Source: Bacillota bacterium
Lineage (GTDB): Bacteria > Bacillota > Syntrophomonadia > Syntrophomonadales > Syntrophomonadaceae
Length of the DNA: 12,406 nt
Direction: 5' to 3'
Assembly: GCA_017861475.1 (NCBI GenBank)
Contig: JAGFXV010000091.1
Coordinates: 1 to 12,406 of the forward strand
In this document: positions 1 to 6,863 of the stretch, piece after piece
Layout of the letters: every line of letters begins with the position of its first letter
Position numbering within the stretch: position 1 is the stretch's first letter
Made by a program: the position numbers and the translations under genes
Notes under the pieces: generated by a model
Told to the model about the DNA's origin: nothing
What the model saw: only the letters and a program-made list of their open reading frames with translations
Databases searched by the model: none

Positions 1-785
1 TCATCGGCTGCGGAAATATGGCCTACGCATTGCTTCGGGGAATTTGCCGCAATGAAGAACTGGCCCCGGAGAGAATCTTCGTCAATGATCTAAGTGAAAG
101 CCGTCTGCACTTGTTTGAAAATGAATTCAAAGCGATCAGCGCGGACAAAGCAGATTTGATATCCGCTGCGGATATGGTCATTCTGGGGGTAAAACCAAAT
201 CAGATCCGCGAGGTCCTGGAAAATACCAAGGACAGCTGGCAGGAAGAGAAAATATTGCTTTCCATTGCCGCCGGGATTCGCACTGGATTTTTGGAATCAT
301 TGTTATCACCAAATGTGGTACGGGTCATCAGGGCCATGCCCAACACCCCCTGTCTGGCGGGTGAAGGAATGACAGGTCTGTGTGGGGGCCGTACAGCGAC
401 GACAGCTGATATGGAAAAGGTCAGATCTTTGTTTGCCGCCAGCGGTCGGGCGATCACCGTTAAAGAGCAGGATATGGATGCGGTGGTGGCAGTTTCCGGC
501 AGCGGACCGGCCTACGTATTCCTTATTATAGAAGCCATGATCGAGGCAGCGGTAAGTGTCGGCCTCAATAGTGCCACAGCCAGGGAACTGGTCTTGCAGA
601 CGGTGAAAGGGAGCGTTGCGATGTTGGAAGAAACCGGGCAACACCCGGCGATCCTCAAGCAGCAGGTAACTTCTCCCGGAGGGACGACCATAGCAGCCTT
701 GCGCCAATTGGAAGAAGGCGGCCTTCGAAGGGCATTTTTTGATGCCATTGAAGCGGCCCGCAACCGATCCATTGAACTTGGTTAA
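1..785 (+). CDS. proC: Pyrroline-5-carboxylate reductase, 5' end cut by window edge
   Basis: Catalyses the NAD(P)H-dependent reduction of 1-pyrroline-5-carboxylate to L-proline in the cytoplasm, the last step of proline synthesis. The window starts inside the gene: the open frame runs back to base 3 and reads IGCGNMA, the glycine-rich dinucleotide-binding loop that normally lies within the first ten or so residues, so only a few codons are missing. About 260 residues are visible, against roughly 265-280 for the family. Further family marks are MPNTP (from about base 336), SGSGPAYVF in the C-terminal dimerisation domain (about 497-523) and VTSPGGTT (about 668-691). The ATG at 18 is internal, not the start. 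yggT follows after 23 nt. In many Firmicutes proC sits in the sepF/yggT/divIVA neighbourhood, which is what is seen here. Confidence 0.96.
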   Translation, partial: IGCGNMAYALLRGICRNEELAPERIFVNDLSESRLHLFENEFKAISADKADLISAADMVILGVKPNQIREVLENTKDSWQEEKILLSIAAGIRTGFLESLLSPNVVRVIRAMPNTPCLAGEGMTGLCGGRTATTADMEKVRSLFAASGRAITVKEQDMDAVVAVSGSGPAYVFLIIEAMIEAAVSVGLNSATARELVLQTVKGSVAMLEETGQHPAILKQQVTSPGGTTIAALRQLEEGGLRRAFFDAIEAARNRSIELG

Positions 786-808
786 TAAAGCATAGGAGGA
801 AATCATCT

Positions 809-1069
809 TTGAGTTTGTATAGTATTGTCAATGTCATGTTTGAAGTGTACACTTTTCTGATCATTGCCGAGGTGCTTATGTCATGGGTACCGCATGATCG
901 TTATCATCCGGTTTTCCGTTTCATCGAGGAAGTTACCGAACCTGTGTTAAGGCCTTTTCGCAGACTGATCCCGGTGGTGGGCGGAATTGATTTTTCTCCC
1001 ATTGTTGCGTTGATGGCGGTCGAATTGGTGCGCCGGGTCATACTTTCTTTATTGATCGGGATATTCTAA
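809..1069 (+). CDS. yggT: YggT/YlmG family membrane protein
   Basis: Small integral membrane protein of 86 residues with one YGGT repeat: a hydrophobic segment near residues 8-28, the conserved loop EPVLRPFRRLIPVVGGIDFSP (about 45-65, split by the family's RR and GGIDFSP marks), and a second hydrophobic segment to the C-terminus. The start is TTG, chosen because AGGAGG at 794-799 lies about nine bases upstream and no in-frame ATG is as well placed. The family is linked genetically to cell division and cell shape in bacteria and to nucleoid/thylakoid organisation in plastids; its molecular role is not settled. It sits between proC and the U32 gene, and with divIVA downstream corresponds to ylmG in the B. 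subtilis ylm-divIVA cluster. Confidence 0.93.
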   Translation: MSLYSIVNVMFEVYTFLIIAEVLMSWVPHDRYHPVFRFIEEVTEPVLRPFRRLIPVVGGIDFSPIVALMAVELVRRVILSLLIGIF

Positions 1070-1103
1070 GAAATTGACAACCTCTTTTTAAGGAGATTTA
1101 TAG

Positions 1104-3014
1104 ATGTCACGGTATGATTTAGAGTTGCTGGCGCCGGTCGGTTCCATGGACGTTTTGCGAACGGTGGCGGAAGCCGGAGCTGATGCTGTCTATCTGGGGG
1201 GCAAACGTTTCAATATGCGGATGCTGCGCCCGGAATTTAATTTTTCTGATGAAGAACTGGCTGAAGCTGTAAATTATCTGCATCATGAGCAGAAAAAAAT
1301 ATATGTGACCGTCAATAATTTATACTATCAATCGGAAATGCACGAACTGCAGGATTACCTGTGCCGGCTGGCAGATTTGCAGGTGGATGCCTTTATCGTC
1401 CAGGATCTTGGCGTAGCACAGATCTGCCGGGAGAAAGGACTGAATATTCCGCTCCATGCCAGTGTGCAAATGGGTATAAATAATGTGGAGTCCGCACGTT
1501 TACTGGAAAAGAACGGTTTCAGCCGCGTCATCCTTACCCGGCATTTAAGTTTGCAGGAAATCGAAACCATCTACCAGGGAAGCAAGATCGGCATTGAGCA
1601 TTTTGTCCATGGCGAAATGTGTATTTCCCATTGCGGTCAGTGCCTGCTGAGCAGCTTTATGTATCAGGAAAGCTCCAACCGGGGCCGCTGCCGCAAACCC
1701 TGCCGCTGGAGGTACCGCATGTCCGGTCTGGAGCAGATCAGTACGGATGATCCGCAATATTATCTTGCTCAGAAGGATCTCTGCCTGTATCCTTATTTGC
1801 AGCAGATGATAAACGCCGGAGTCAGTTCATTTAAAATTGAAGGCCGGATGCGCAGCAAGGAACAGCTTGCCCAGATCATTGCCAGTTACCGGCGGGCATT
1901 GGACAGACTGCGTGCTGACATTGAAAACGATCAGCCTGATGTGCAGGATATGCAAGCCCTGGAGGAAAATCGCATCCGTGATTTTTGCAGCGGCAGCCTT
2001 TTCAAGGTTACCGATAAAGAAGATATCGGCTTGGATGGGAAAAGAGAACCTGCCTGGAATACTACAGCCCAACAACTGACTCCATTGGGTGAAAATGATT
2101 TTTATAAGCCGGCGGAGGAAAAATCACCGGCTCCGGTTCAGACCGAGCTGACCGTTACGGTTGCCGATCAGGATGGACTTCAGAAGATGATGATGCAGGA
2201 AGTTGACAATATCATCGTCAGTCTGGACAGCATGCGTCAGCATCAGGGGAAACTAGCGCTGGAAAAACTCAAACCCATACTTGACGCCCACCGGGAAGGT
2301 CAATCCAAAATATTTATAGAAACTCCGCGTATTGTAACGCAAAAAGATATAGAATCAGTTTATCAATTGAAAGAATGGGCCGAGTCAAACCGTTTGGATG
2401 GCTTTGTCGTAAACGATTTGGGCAGTCTGAATATACTGAAGTCTGATCGGTGGAGATTATGGACAGGCAGCGGGCTGAACGTAGCCAACGGCAAATCAGC
2501 ATTATTCCTGCGAAACCAGGGAGCAGAACGCATCACCGCTTCGCTGGAATTAAGCGCAGAAGAAATGAAGGCCCTGTTGGCCGGACAGGTACCTGCCGAG
2601 ATCATCGTACAGGGGCCGATGCCGGCCATGATCACGGATCTGTGTCTGATTCAGACAGCGCTCGGTGCTTGCCCCGAGGATTGTTCGCAGGAATGTGTGC
2701 AGGCTCAGCCGGCCTTGCTGGATGAACATGGACAGGCCTATAAAATATTGACCGATTATCAGTGCCGCAATTATATCTATTATCCGCTGGAACGATGTTT
2801 GTATCTTTACCTGCAATGGCTGACCGCTTGGGGGGTAAAATCGGTACGTATTGACGGACAGCATTACCCGCCCAAACTTTTGACCCGCGTTGTATATATA
2901 TATAAACAGGCAGTGCAGGAAAGAAGGGCGGGATTTGGTATAAATAAAGAAGGTTTCGAGCGTCTCTTGAAACTGTTTCCCAATGGCATGACTGCCACAC
3001 CTTTTGAGAAATAA
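1104..3014 (+). CDS. U32 family protein (collagenase-like 'peptidase'), probable RNA hydroxylation enzyme
   Basis: A 636-residue U32 protein. The N-terminus has the family opening ELLAPVGSMD followed by DAVYLGG, and the signature region holds HGEMC...GQCLLSS...NRGRC...PCRW, giving C173, C180, C196 and C200 (plus C177). This four-cysteine set is what U32 proteins such as TrhP and RlhA use for an iron-sulfur cluster in prephenate-dependent 5-hydroxylation of tRNA U34 or 23S rRNA; most U32 members are therefore probably not peptidases. The length fits the long RlhA-like form with a C-terminal extension (from about residue 340), which has its own cysteines around 525-535. AAGGAG at 1090-1095 precedes the ATG. 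In B. subtilis the position between ylmG and divIVA is held by ylmH (S4-domain RNA binding), so an RNA-acting gene is retained in the slot though from another family. Substrate RNA cannot be told from this sequence. Confidence 0.9.
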   Translation: MSRYDLELLAPVGSMDVLRTVAEAGADAVYLGGKRFNMRMLRPEFNFSDEELAEAVNYLHHEQKKIYVTVNNLYYQSEMHELQDYLCRLADLQVDAFIVQDLGVAQICREKGLNIPLHASVQMGINNVESARLLEKNGFSRVILTRHLSLQEIETIYQGSKIGIEHFVHGEMCISHCGQCLLSSFMYQESSNRGRCRKPCRWRYRMSGLEQISTDDPQYYLAQKDLCLYPYLQQMINAGVSSFKIEGRMRSKEQLAQIIASYRRALDRLRADIENDQPDVQDMQALEENRIRDFCSGSLFKVTDKEDIGLDGKREPAWNTTAQQLTPLGENDFYKPAEEKSPAPVQTELTVTVADQDGLQKMMMQEVDNIIVSLDSMRQHQGKLALEKLKPILDAHREGQSKIFIETPRIVTQKDIESVYQLKEWAESNRLDGFVVNDLGSLNILKSDRWRLWTGSGLNVANGKSALFLRNQGAERITASLELSAEEMKALLAGQVPAEIIVQGPMPAMITDLCLIQTALGACPEDCSQECVQAQPALLDEHGQAYKILTDYQCRNYIYYPLERCLYLYLQWLTAWGVKSVRIDGQHYPPKLLTRVVYIYKQAVQERRAGFGINKEGFERLLKLFPNGMTATPFEK

Positions 3015-3109
3015 TATTAGTGTAGAATAAGACCATACACCAAGAGGGCAAAAGCATAAACCTATTAAAAGTATTTCAGATATAGAATCAAAAGAGAGGA
3101 GACAGGCAA

Positions 3110-3607
3110 ATGATTACCGGCATGGAGATACGCAATCAGCAGTTTGGTAAAAAGTTTCGCGGTTACGATCCCGAAGAAGTTAAAAAATTCATATACAATC
3201 TGGCTCAGGATTATGAAAATCTCTACAGTGAAAACGTTGTGCTTCGGGAAAACATCCAGAAAGTCAAATATGAGTTGGATCACTACCGCAAGCTGGAGGA
3301 AACAATGAACAACAGCCTCATCCTGGCCCAGCAAACGGCAGAAATGATCAAAGCCAATGCGCAGAAGGAAAGCGAAATGATCCTGGAGGAATCCCGGAAA
3401 AGAATTGCCGAGACGTTCCATGTCTATCAGGAAGTCCTGCAGCGGCTCAACATGATGACCGCCGAGATCAAAGCCCAGCTCAGCGGAGAAATGGAGATGC
3501 TGGAAAAAAGCCAGCGCAAGACCGAAGAACTGAGTGAATTCTTCTTCAGCAAAGACACCAAAGTTTTACTGGAAAAACTAGCCAGCATCAAGCCGGAGGA
3601 AAAGTAA
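3110..3607 (+). CDS. divIVA: DivIVA-domain cell-division/polarity protein
   Basis: Cytoplasmic, membrane-curvature-sensing coiled-coil protein that marks division sites and poles in Gram-positive bacteria. The N-terminal lipid-binding domain is clear: MEIRNQQFGKKFRGYDPEEV (residues 5-24) followed by DYENLYSEN, then almost unbroken heptads from about residue 35 to 140. At 165 residues it is of normal length. The start at 3110 has GAGAGGAG about ten bases upstream; M5 (3122) is possible but would trim the residues just before the domain. The stop codon TAA shares its last base with the ATG of the DUF167 gene, so the two are likely translationally coupled. The gap of 95 nt from the U32 gene has no obvious terminator, so the block may be one transcript. 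Confidence 0.93.
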   Translation: MITGMEIRNQQFGKKFRGYDPEEVKKFIYNLAQDYENLYSENVVLRENIQKVKYELDHYRKLEETMNNSLILAQQTAEMIKANAQKESEMILEESRKRIAETFHVYQEVLQRLNMMTAEIKAQLSGEMEMLEKSQRKTEELSEFFFSKDTKVLLEKLASIKPEEK

Positions 3608-3897
3608 TGACCCTCAGGATCACCACCAATGCGTCAGGGGTGTGTCTGGAGGTTCAGGTCCAGCCCCGTTCCTCCCGCAATCAGATCGTGGGGGAACAGG
3701 ACGGGCGATTAAAAATAAAACTGACCGCACCGCCGGTAGAAGGAGAAGCCAACCAGGCCCTGATCAATTACCTGGCCCAACTGCTGCAGGTCCCTAAAAA
3801 GAACGTCAAACTGCTGAAAGGCGAATCTGCAAGACATAAATTGATCGAAATCATTGGAGTAACCGAGCAGGAACTCATAGCAAAGTTGAATATTTAA
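3607..3897 (+). CDS. yggU: DUF167 (YggU) family protein
   Basis: A 96-residue single-domain DUF167 protein of unknown function. The conserved core is present: VQPRSSRNQIVG (about residues 17-28), the segment GRLKIKLTAPPVEGEAN (about 33-49) and KLLKGESARHK (about 68-78). DUF167 genes are often found beside yggT in many bacteria (yggT-yggU in E. coli), so the neighbourhood is conserved even though here divIVA and a U32 gene lie between. The ATG overlaps the divIVA stop by one base; the ribosome binding site is the GGAGG inside the end of divIVA (3595-3599). A hairpin terminator follows directly after the stop. Confidence 0.92.
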   Translation: MTLRITTNASGVCLEVQVQPRSSRNQIVGEQDGRLKIKLTAPPVEGEANQALINYLAQLLQVPKKNVKLLKGESARHKLIEIIGVTEQELIAKLNI

Positions 3898-3930
3898 AAG
3901 CGGATGCAAAAAAGCGGTCCGCTTTTTATT
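3896..3930 (+). terminator. Intrinsic terminator of the proC-yggU block
   Basis: Stem AAAAGCGGA (3896-3904) pairs with TCCGCTTTT (3918-3926) around a 13-nt loop and continues into TTATTTT. The loop contains a second copy of AAAAAGCGG that can compete for the same 3' arm. It begins just after the yggU stop codon and closes the housekeeping block. Confidence 0.8.
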
Positions 3931-3980
3931 TTCTGAGGGAAAAATGATTTATCACAATGGAATACGTTGGAAAAAACGGT

Positions 3981-4007
3981 TTGACTTTTAATTGAATTCG
4001 ATATAAT
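3981..4007 (+). promoter_or_regulatory. Candidate sigma-70-type promoter
   Basis: TTGACT at 3981-3986 and a perfect TATAAT at 4002-4007, with a 15-nt spacer that is shorter than the usual 16-18. It would drive the 66-aa membrane protein with a leader of about 125 nt. The -10 half lies inside a repeat shared with the region at 11678-11723. Confidence 0.45.
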
Positions 4008-4032
4008 GGGAAAAAATGTATGGGGTTTTCAG
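3986..4032 (+). repeat. Leader repeat, copy A
   Basis: About 47 nt, from the run of T before AATTGAATTCG through TATAATGG, an A-run with ATGT, to GGTTTTCAG. It matches copy B at 11678-11723 with only a few differences (A/G before TATAAT, lengths of the T and A runs, one or two substitutions before GGTTTTCAG). It lies between the yggU terminator and a small membrane protein gene. Confidence 0.7.
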
Positions 4033-4135
4033 AGGGTAATCCTTCGTCATATAGCATGGAGTTAAAGGACTTAACAGCTTGGGGCATTGGAATCATGAAA
4101 TCGAAAATATTTGTTTTCTAGTGAGGAACAATTAT

Positions 4136-4336
4136 ATGAATGATATTCAAATATCAGGATTGGTTACGTTGTTGATCGGATTAGTAGTATTATTATTTTG
4201 CAGACGAATAGTGAAATTTATGAAGTCTTTTTTTAGTATTTTTAATATCAAAATGCCAGATTGGATATGGATTACCGGTTTAGTTATAGGTGCAATCGCA
4301 TTTATTTGTACGGGTTTCGAATGGATATTTAGATAA
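4136..4336 (+). CDS. Small two-helix membrane protein, function unknown
   Basis: A 66-residue protein predicted to span the membrane twice: residues about 7-22 (LVTLLIGLVVLLF) and 43-60 (WIWITGLVIGAIAFICTG), joined by a basic linker (RRIVKFMK) with a short amphipathic stretch. The frame is open further upstream to an ATG-like start at 4079, but the ATG at 4136 is preferred because GTGAGGA lies eight bases before it and the upstream extension (NHEIENICFLVRN) is hydrophilic with no ribosome binding site. Base composition is more AT-rich than the block before it. I do not recognise a family. It stands alone, behind leader repeat A and before a palindromic element. Confidence 0.6.
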   Translation: MNDIQISGLVTLLIGLVVLLFCRRIVKFMKSFFSIFNIKMPDWIWITGLVIGAIAFICTGFEWIFR

Positions 4337-4370
4337 AGACCAACAAGGGATGTTATTTCTAGACGGTAAG

Positions 4371-4400
4371 GGTGTCAACAACCCCGTCCCCTTGACACTC
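4371..4400. repeat. REP-like palindrome between convergent genes
   Basis: GTGTCAA (4372-4378) pairs with TTGACAC (4392-4398) around a loop containing CCCCGTCCCC. On the minus strand the loop reads GGGGACGGGG. This arrangement, a TGTCAA/TTGACA stem enclosing GGGGACGG, resembles an interspersed palindrome I know from several Clostridia genomes. It has no U tract on either side, so it is not a classic terminator, but it sits between the convergent 66-aa gene and the aldolase. Confidence 0.55.
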
Positions 4401-4406
4401 ATAACT

Positions 4407-5183
4407 TCACTCATTCATCGCTTCTTCAACGATTTGACGATAGGAATTGATGAAAATGATGGAGTCCAGCCCTACTGCCACACTGTCAAATCCCTCTTCA
4501 TAATATTTCTTTGCCGCGTCAGCACTGCTGGCGAAAATTATGCACATTTTTCCTGCTGATTTGCATGCCCTGAGAATCCTTTGAAACGCGTTTTTGATTT
4601 CCGGATCGTCAAATTTGGCAGGCTTTCCGAGAGCGATCGAAAGGTCAAAAGGGCCGATCAGTATTCCATCTACCCCTTGCAATGAGGTGATCCTTTCAAT
4701 ATTATCGAGACACCCTGTCGTCTCACATTGAAGGATCAAAAGAGTTTCTTTATTGCAGATCTGCATATATTCTTCAATACTGCCGAAAGCATGCTCGGCA
4801 AAACCCCATCCGCCATCTCTGCTGGGGCAGAAACCGCGCGACCCCAGCGGTGCGAATTTGGCATATTGTACTAATTGTTGAGCCTGTTCCAGGGTATCTA
4901 CACATGGTATGATTACGGCCTGTGCACCGGCATCCAACATCTTAAGAACGGGGCTTCTGGAGATTTCATCAACCCGTACAAAAGCTGCCATTCCGGCACT
5001 ATTTGCTGCAGCTATATACTGACTGGCTCCCTCGGCCGTAACTGGGCTGTGTTCCAAATCAATTACTACATAATCCAATCCAGTATATTTCATGCATTCA
5101 ATGGCAGTAGCACTTTGCAGGTGAGAAAATGTCCCGATTGTTTTTTTGCCTTCTTTGAACTTTTGCAACACAATATTCTTCAC
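4407..5183 (-). CDS. HpcH/HpaI family class II aldolase
   Basis: Cytoplasmic metal-dependent pyruvate aldolase of the HpcH/HpaI family, 258 residues, full length. All expected active-site residues can be placed: catalytic H45 in DLEHSP, R70 in VRV, D84 in LDAGAQAVIIP, metal ligands E154 (QCET) and D180 (GPFDLS), plus the loop PLGSRGFCP at 112-120. Characterised relatives cleave 4-hydroxy-2-oxoheptanedioate, 2-keto-3-deoxy-L-rhamnonate or 2-dehydro-3-deoxyglucarate to pyruvate and an aldehyde; which substrate applies here cannot be told, as no sugar-acid or aromatic catabolism genes are adjacent. Start is GTG with AAGGAGCC seven to eight bases upstream. An extended -10 promoter lies just before it, so it is probably transcribed alone. 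Confidence 0.9.
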   Translation of the reverse strand: MKNIVLQKFKEGKKTIGTFSHLQSATAIECMKYTGLDYVVIDLEHSPVTAEGASQYIAAANSAGMAAFVRVDEISRSPVLKMLDAGAQAVIIPCVDTLEQAQQLVQYAKFAPLGSRGFCPSRDGGWGFAEHAFGSIEEYMQICNKETLLILQCETTGCLDNIERITSLQGVDGILIGPFDLSIALGKPAKFDDPEIKNAFQRILRACKSAGKMCIIFASSADAAKKYYEEGFDSVAVGLDSIIFINSYRQIVEEAMNE

Positions 5184-5209
5184 AACCGTAGGCTCCTTGT
5201 TTTTTCTGT

Positions 5210-5218
5210 ATCATATCA
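5210..5218 (-). promoter_or_regulatory. Extended -10 promoter for the aldolase gene
   Basis: On the minus strand TGATATGAT reads as an extended -10 (TGnTATGAT). No good -35 is found 17 nt upstream, as is usual for extended -10 promoters. Transcription would start about 20 nt before the GTG, just upstream of the AAGGAGCC ribosome binding site. Confidence 0.45.
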
Positions 5219-5359
5219 GAAAACACGGCAGGCAGGTAGCTTAGTAAGCGAAATATATTTGCATGCTGGTTATCAATTATATCTCGCAACCAGAACCATT
5301 GCACGGAACCATTAAACTGAGTTACAGGCACATTACAGGATAACGGAGGGATTTTAACC

Positions 5360-5452
5360 GTGAATATGCCATGTATCAATGGGCATATTTATACCGAGGG
5401 CAAATGTTTTTGGAAGCTTCCGCTAATAAGTAATGCCCTTAAAAGGAGATGA
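5360..5452 (+). CDS. Small ORF, 30 codons, preceding the Spy-like gene
   Basis: A 30-codon frame starting GTG with CGGAGGG nine bases upstream (5344-5350) and ending TGA four bases before the TTG start of the next gene; its last codons (AAAAGGAGATGA) are themselves the ribosome binding site of that gene. The peptide has two cysteines (C5 and C16), an aromatic patch FWKLP and a basic C-terminus KRR; it has no membrane segment or signal peptide. I do not recognise it. The arrangement fits a translated leader peptide or small coupled protein; it could also be a chance frame. ATG at 5366 is an alternative start with poorer spacing. Confidence 0.35.
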   Translation: MNMPCINGHIYTEGKCFWKLPLISNALKRR

Positions 5453-5456
5453 CAGG

Positions 5457-5942
5457 TTGAAGAAAAAACTAGTGGTCTTGGCGCTTAGCCTGACGCTGGT
5501 AGTGGTTTTTAGCCACGCAGCACTGGCTGCCGGCGCAGGAAACAAGTGCGTCCGTCCCAATCGAGATTCCAGCCAAAATCAAAATCAAACACCGTTAGCT
5601 GAGAAACTAAAATTGAGCGACCGTCAAGTTCAACAGTTAAAAGAAATCAACCTGAGCACCTACCAATCAACCAAAGCCCTTAAGATCAAACTGATGGATG
5701 CCAAGTTCGAATTGAGACAGCTTAGGATTGCAGGTACGGATAAATCTGCCATGGATGAAAAAGTAAAGCCCCGCAGCCTGAATAAATTTGGCCGTTATCA
5801 ATCAGAAGAGACAGGCTGCAGCCTGTCTCTTCTTTCAATTTCCGGGACGTCAGACCGTATGTCGTTGTTTCGGTTAGGGGATCAATTGAGGCAAGGGCTC
5901 CAGGATGTTTCGTTTCCCGCTTCATCAAGAACGGTTAGATAG
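5457..5942 (+). CDS. Spy/CpxP-like exported protein, 3' end apparently rearranged
   Basis: The N-terminus is a clear signal peptide (KKKLVVLALS then hydrophobic to AALA at about residue 24). Residues about 48-104 look like the Spy/CpxP/ZraP helical fold: LKLSDRQVQQLKEINL, then FELRQLRIAG and MDEKVK, the pattern of extracytoplasmic chaperone or metal-stress proteins. Homologues continue with another helix, but here the frame after K104 becomes low-similarity sequence, runs straight through a 30-bp palindromic terminator and stops at 5942, 61 nt inside the end of the opposing gene. In the other two frames stops occur at 5779-5781 (TGA) and 5783-5785 (TAA), just before the terminator. I infer an out-of-frame deletion or insertion near 5768. 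Start is TTG at 5457, set by AAAAGGAGATGA upstream; the ATG at 5433 lies before that site and is not used. Confidence 0.55.
   Translation: MKKKLVVLALSLTLVVVFSHAALAAGAGNKCVRPNRDSSQNQNQTPLAEKLKLSDRQVQQLKEINLSTYQSTKALKIKLMDAKFELRQLRIAGTDKSAMDEKVKPRSLNKFGRYQSEETGCSLSLLSISGTSDRMSLFRLGDQLRQGLQDVSFPASSRTVR
5804..5833. terminator. 30-bp perfect palindrome, probable bidirectional terminator
   Basis: AGAAGAGACAGGCTG at 5804-5818 is followed at once by its exact reverse complement to 5833, then TTCAATTT on the plus strand. In RNA the loop would open around the central CTGCAG. It lies between the Spy-like gene and the convergent stalk-domain gene, the usual place for a shared terminator, yet the Spy-like reading frame passes through it. 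Confidence 0.7.
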
Positions 5943-6649
5943 TTTTTTTCACCAACTGTATCTAAATGCAGAGTAAAGATCTCTTTTGTGTAATCTTCTT
6001 TTACGACTTGAATTTTTACTGTATTTAAATTCACATCAATACTTTCAATGCTGTATTCCCATATAGTATCCCACTCTGATGCATACCACCCGCACTTAAA
6101 TTCCGTATCAGTCAGCTCTATAACCGGGATTCCATATTGATCATATTCATCAGTCATGGTATCTACCTGAACCCACATGCCTTTGATGACTTGGATAAGA
6201 TTATCTGCCTGATATGTAAGCTGCTTAGTATTAATAATTACTGAATTGGTTGCGCTTGACCAAGTCACAGTACACTCCAGGCTTTCAGCAATAAACCTAA
6301 GCGGTACCATTGTTCTTCCATCTATAATTATAGCCGGTGTATTCAGGTAAATGATTTGACCATTCTTTTTAGCAGTTGCGTTGTTGATAGACAATTCTAT
6401 TCTGATATTATCTTTTGTGCCAATGACAGTCTTGTTTTTTTCATCCCATTGTACGTTCAATCCTAATTCTTCAAAGATTGTCCTTAATGGAACCATAGTT
6501 CTGTCGTTAATGATAATTGGTGCCACATCAGAATCCAAGCTTATACCATCGACTCGAACTTGCACATCTTCATCTGCATAGGCATATCCAGAGAATGATA
6601 CCACCATAACGAACATCAATAGAATAGTCTTGAGTATATTCAAAACCAT
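5882..6649 (-). CDS. Exported copper-amine-oxidase-N (stalk) domain protein
   Basis: An exported protein of about 255 residues: signal peptide ending AYA before DEDVQV, then one copper amine oxidase N-terminal-like (stalk) domain with its two half-repeats, each carrying the hallmark RTMVPLR (DRTMVPLRTIFEELG and GRTMVPLRFIAESLE), and a C-terminal part of about 105 residues (from about WVQVDTMTDE) that I do not recognise. In Firmicutes this domain is a cell-surface module and does not imply amine oxidase activity; no catalytic domain is present. The frame opens further upstream to 6685, but no ribosome binding site precedes that ATG. I chose ATG at 6649 because GGGGG lies just upstream; the TTG two codons on (6643) has better spacing to it. 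It overlaps the anomalous tail of the Spy-like gene tail to tail. Confidence 0.8.
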   Translation of the reverse strand: MVLNILKTILLMFVMVVSFSGYAYADEDVQVRVDGISLDSDVAPIIINDRTMVPLRTIFEELGLNVQWDEKNKTVIGTKDNIRIELSINNATAKKNGQIIYLNTPAIIIDGRTMVPLRFIAESLECTVTWSSATNSVIINTKQLTYQADNLIQVIKGMWVQVDTMTDEYDQYGIPVIELTDTEFKCGWYASEWDTIWEYSIESIDVNLNTVKIQVVKEDYTKEIFTLHLDTVGEKNYLTVLDEAGNETSWSPCLN

Positions 6650-6687
6650 GCACCCCCATATTTTAACTAACCTATTTGTATTCATTC

Positions 6688-6716
6688 GTAATAATTTTAT
6701 GACGTCAGGCGGTTAA
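6688..6716 (-). promoter_or_regulatory. Candidate promoter for the stalk-domain gene
   Basis: On the minus strand TTAACC and TATTAC are separated by 17 nt, each matching four of six consensus bases. The spacer holds the 8-bp palindrome TGACGTCA (6700-6707). If used, transcription would start near 6682, which rules out the ATG at 6685 and supports a start at 6649 or 6643. Confidence 0.3.
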
Positions 6717-6833
6717 CTTATTTTTGTTGGTTATAGGGTGCTACAGGGCCAGGGTTGTTGACAACACAATATGAAGCATCAATGGGGGGGATAAATGAGC
6801 AATATTAATCAAACATTCTGCTGAGATTTTCTT

Positions 6834-6839
6834 TATAAT
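6834..6839 (+). promoter_or_regulatory. -10 box upstream of the AraC-GNAT/helD unit
   Basis: A perfect TATAAT 25 nt before the TTG start. The region 17 nt upstream (6811-6816) does not resemble TTGACA, which fits a promoter needing an activator such as an AraC-type protein. With transcription from about 6846 the leader would consist of little more than the AAAGGAGG ribosome binding site. Confidence 0.45.
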
Positions 6840-6863
6840 ACTTCTGAAAGGAGGCAGCATGTT

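Noticed and set aside
306..806. Long minus-strand frame of 166 codons opposite proC
   Set aside because: It lies wholly antisense to the clearly conserved proC frame, has no ribosome binding site and no recognisable domain.
2632..3057. Minus-strand frame of 141 codons opposite the U32 gene end
   Set aside because: Antisense shadow of the U32 coding frame; composition is that of a reversed coding frame and no family resemblance is seen.
3065..3421. Minus-strand frame of 118 codons opposite divIVA
   Set aside because: Phenylalanine-rich product is the typical antisense translation of a Glu/Lys-rich coiled coil, so it is an artefact of divIVA.
4875..5315. Plus-strand frame of 146 codons over the aldolase start
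   Set aside because: It covers the aldolase 5' half and its promoter in antisense, with no ribosome binding site or domain.
6756..6766. TGTTGACAACA palindrome upstream of the AraC-GNAT gene, possible operator or -35
   Set aside because: Only five base pairs per arm; TTGACA within it has no -10 at a proper distance, and it lies about 70 nt from the TATAAT.
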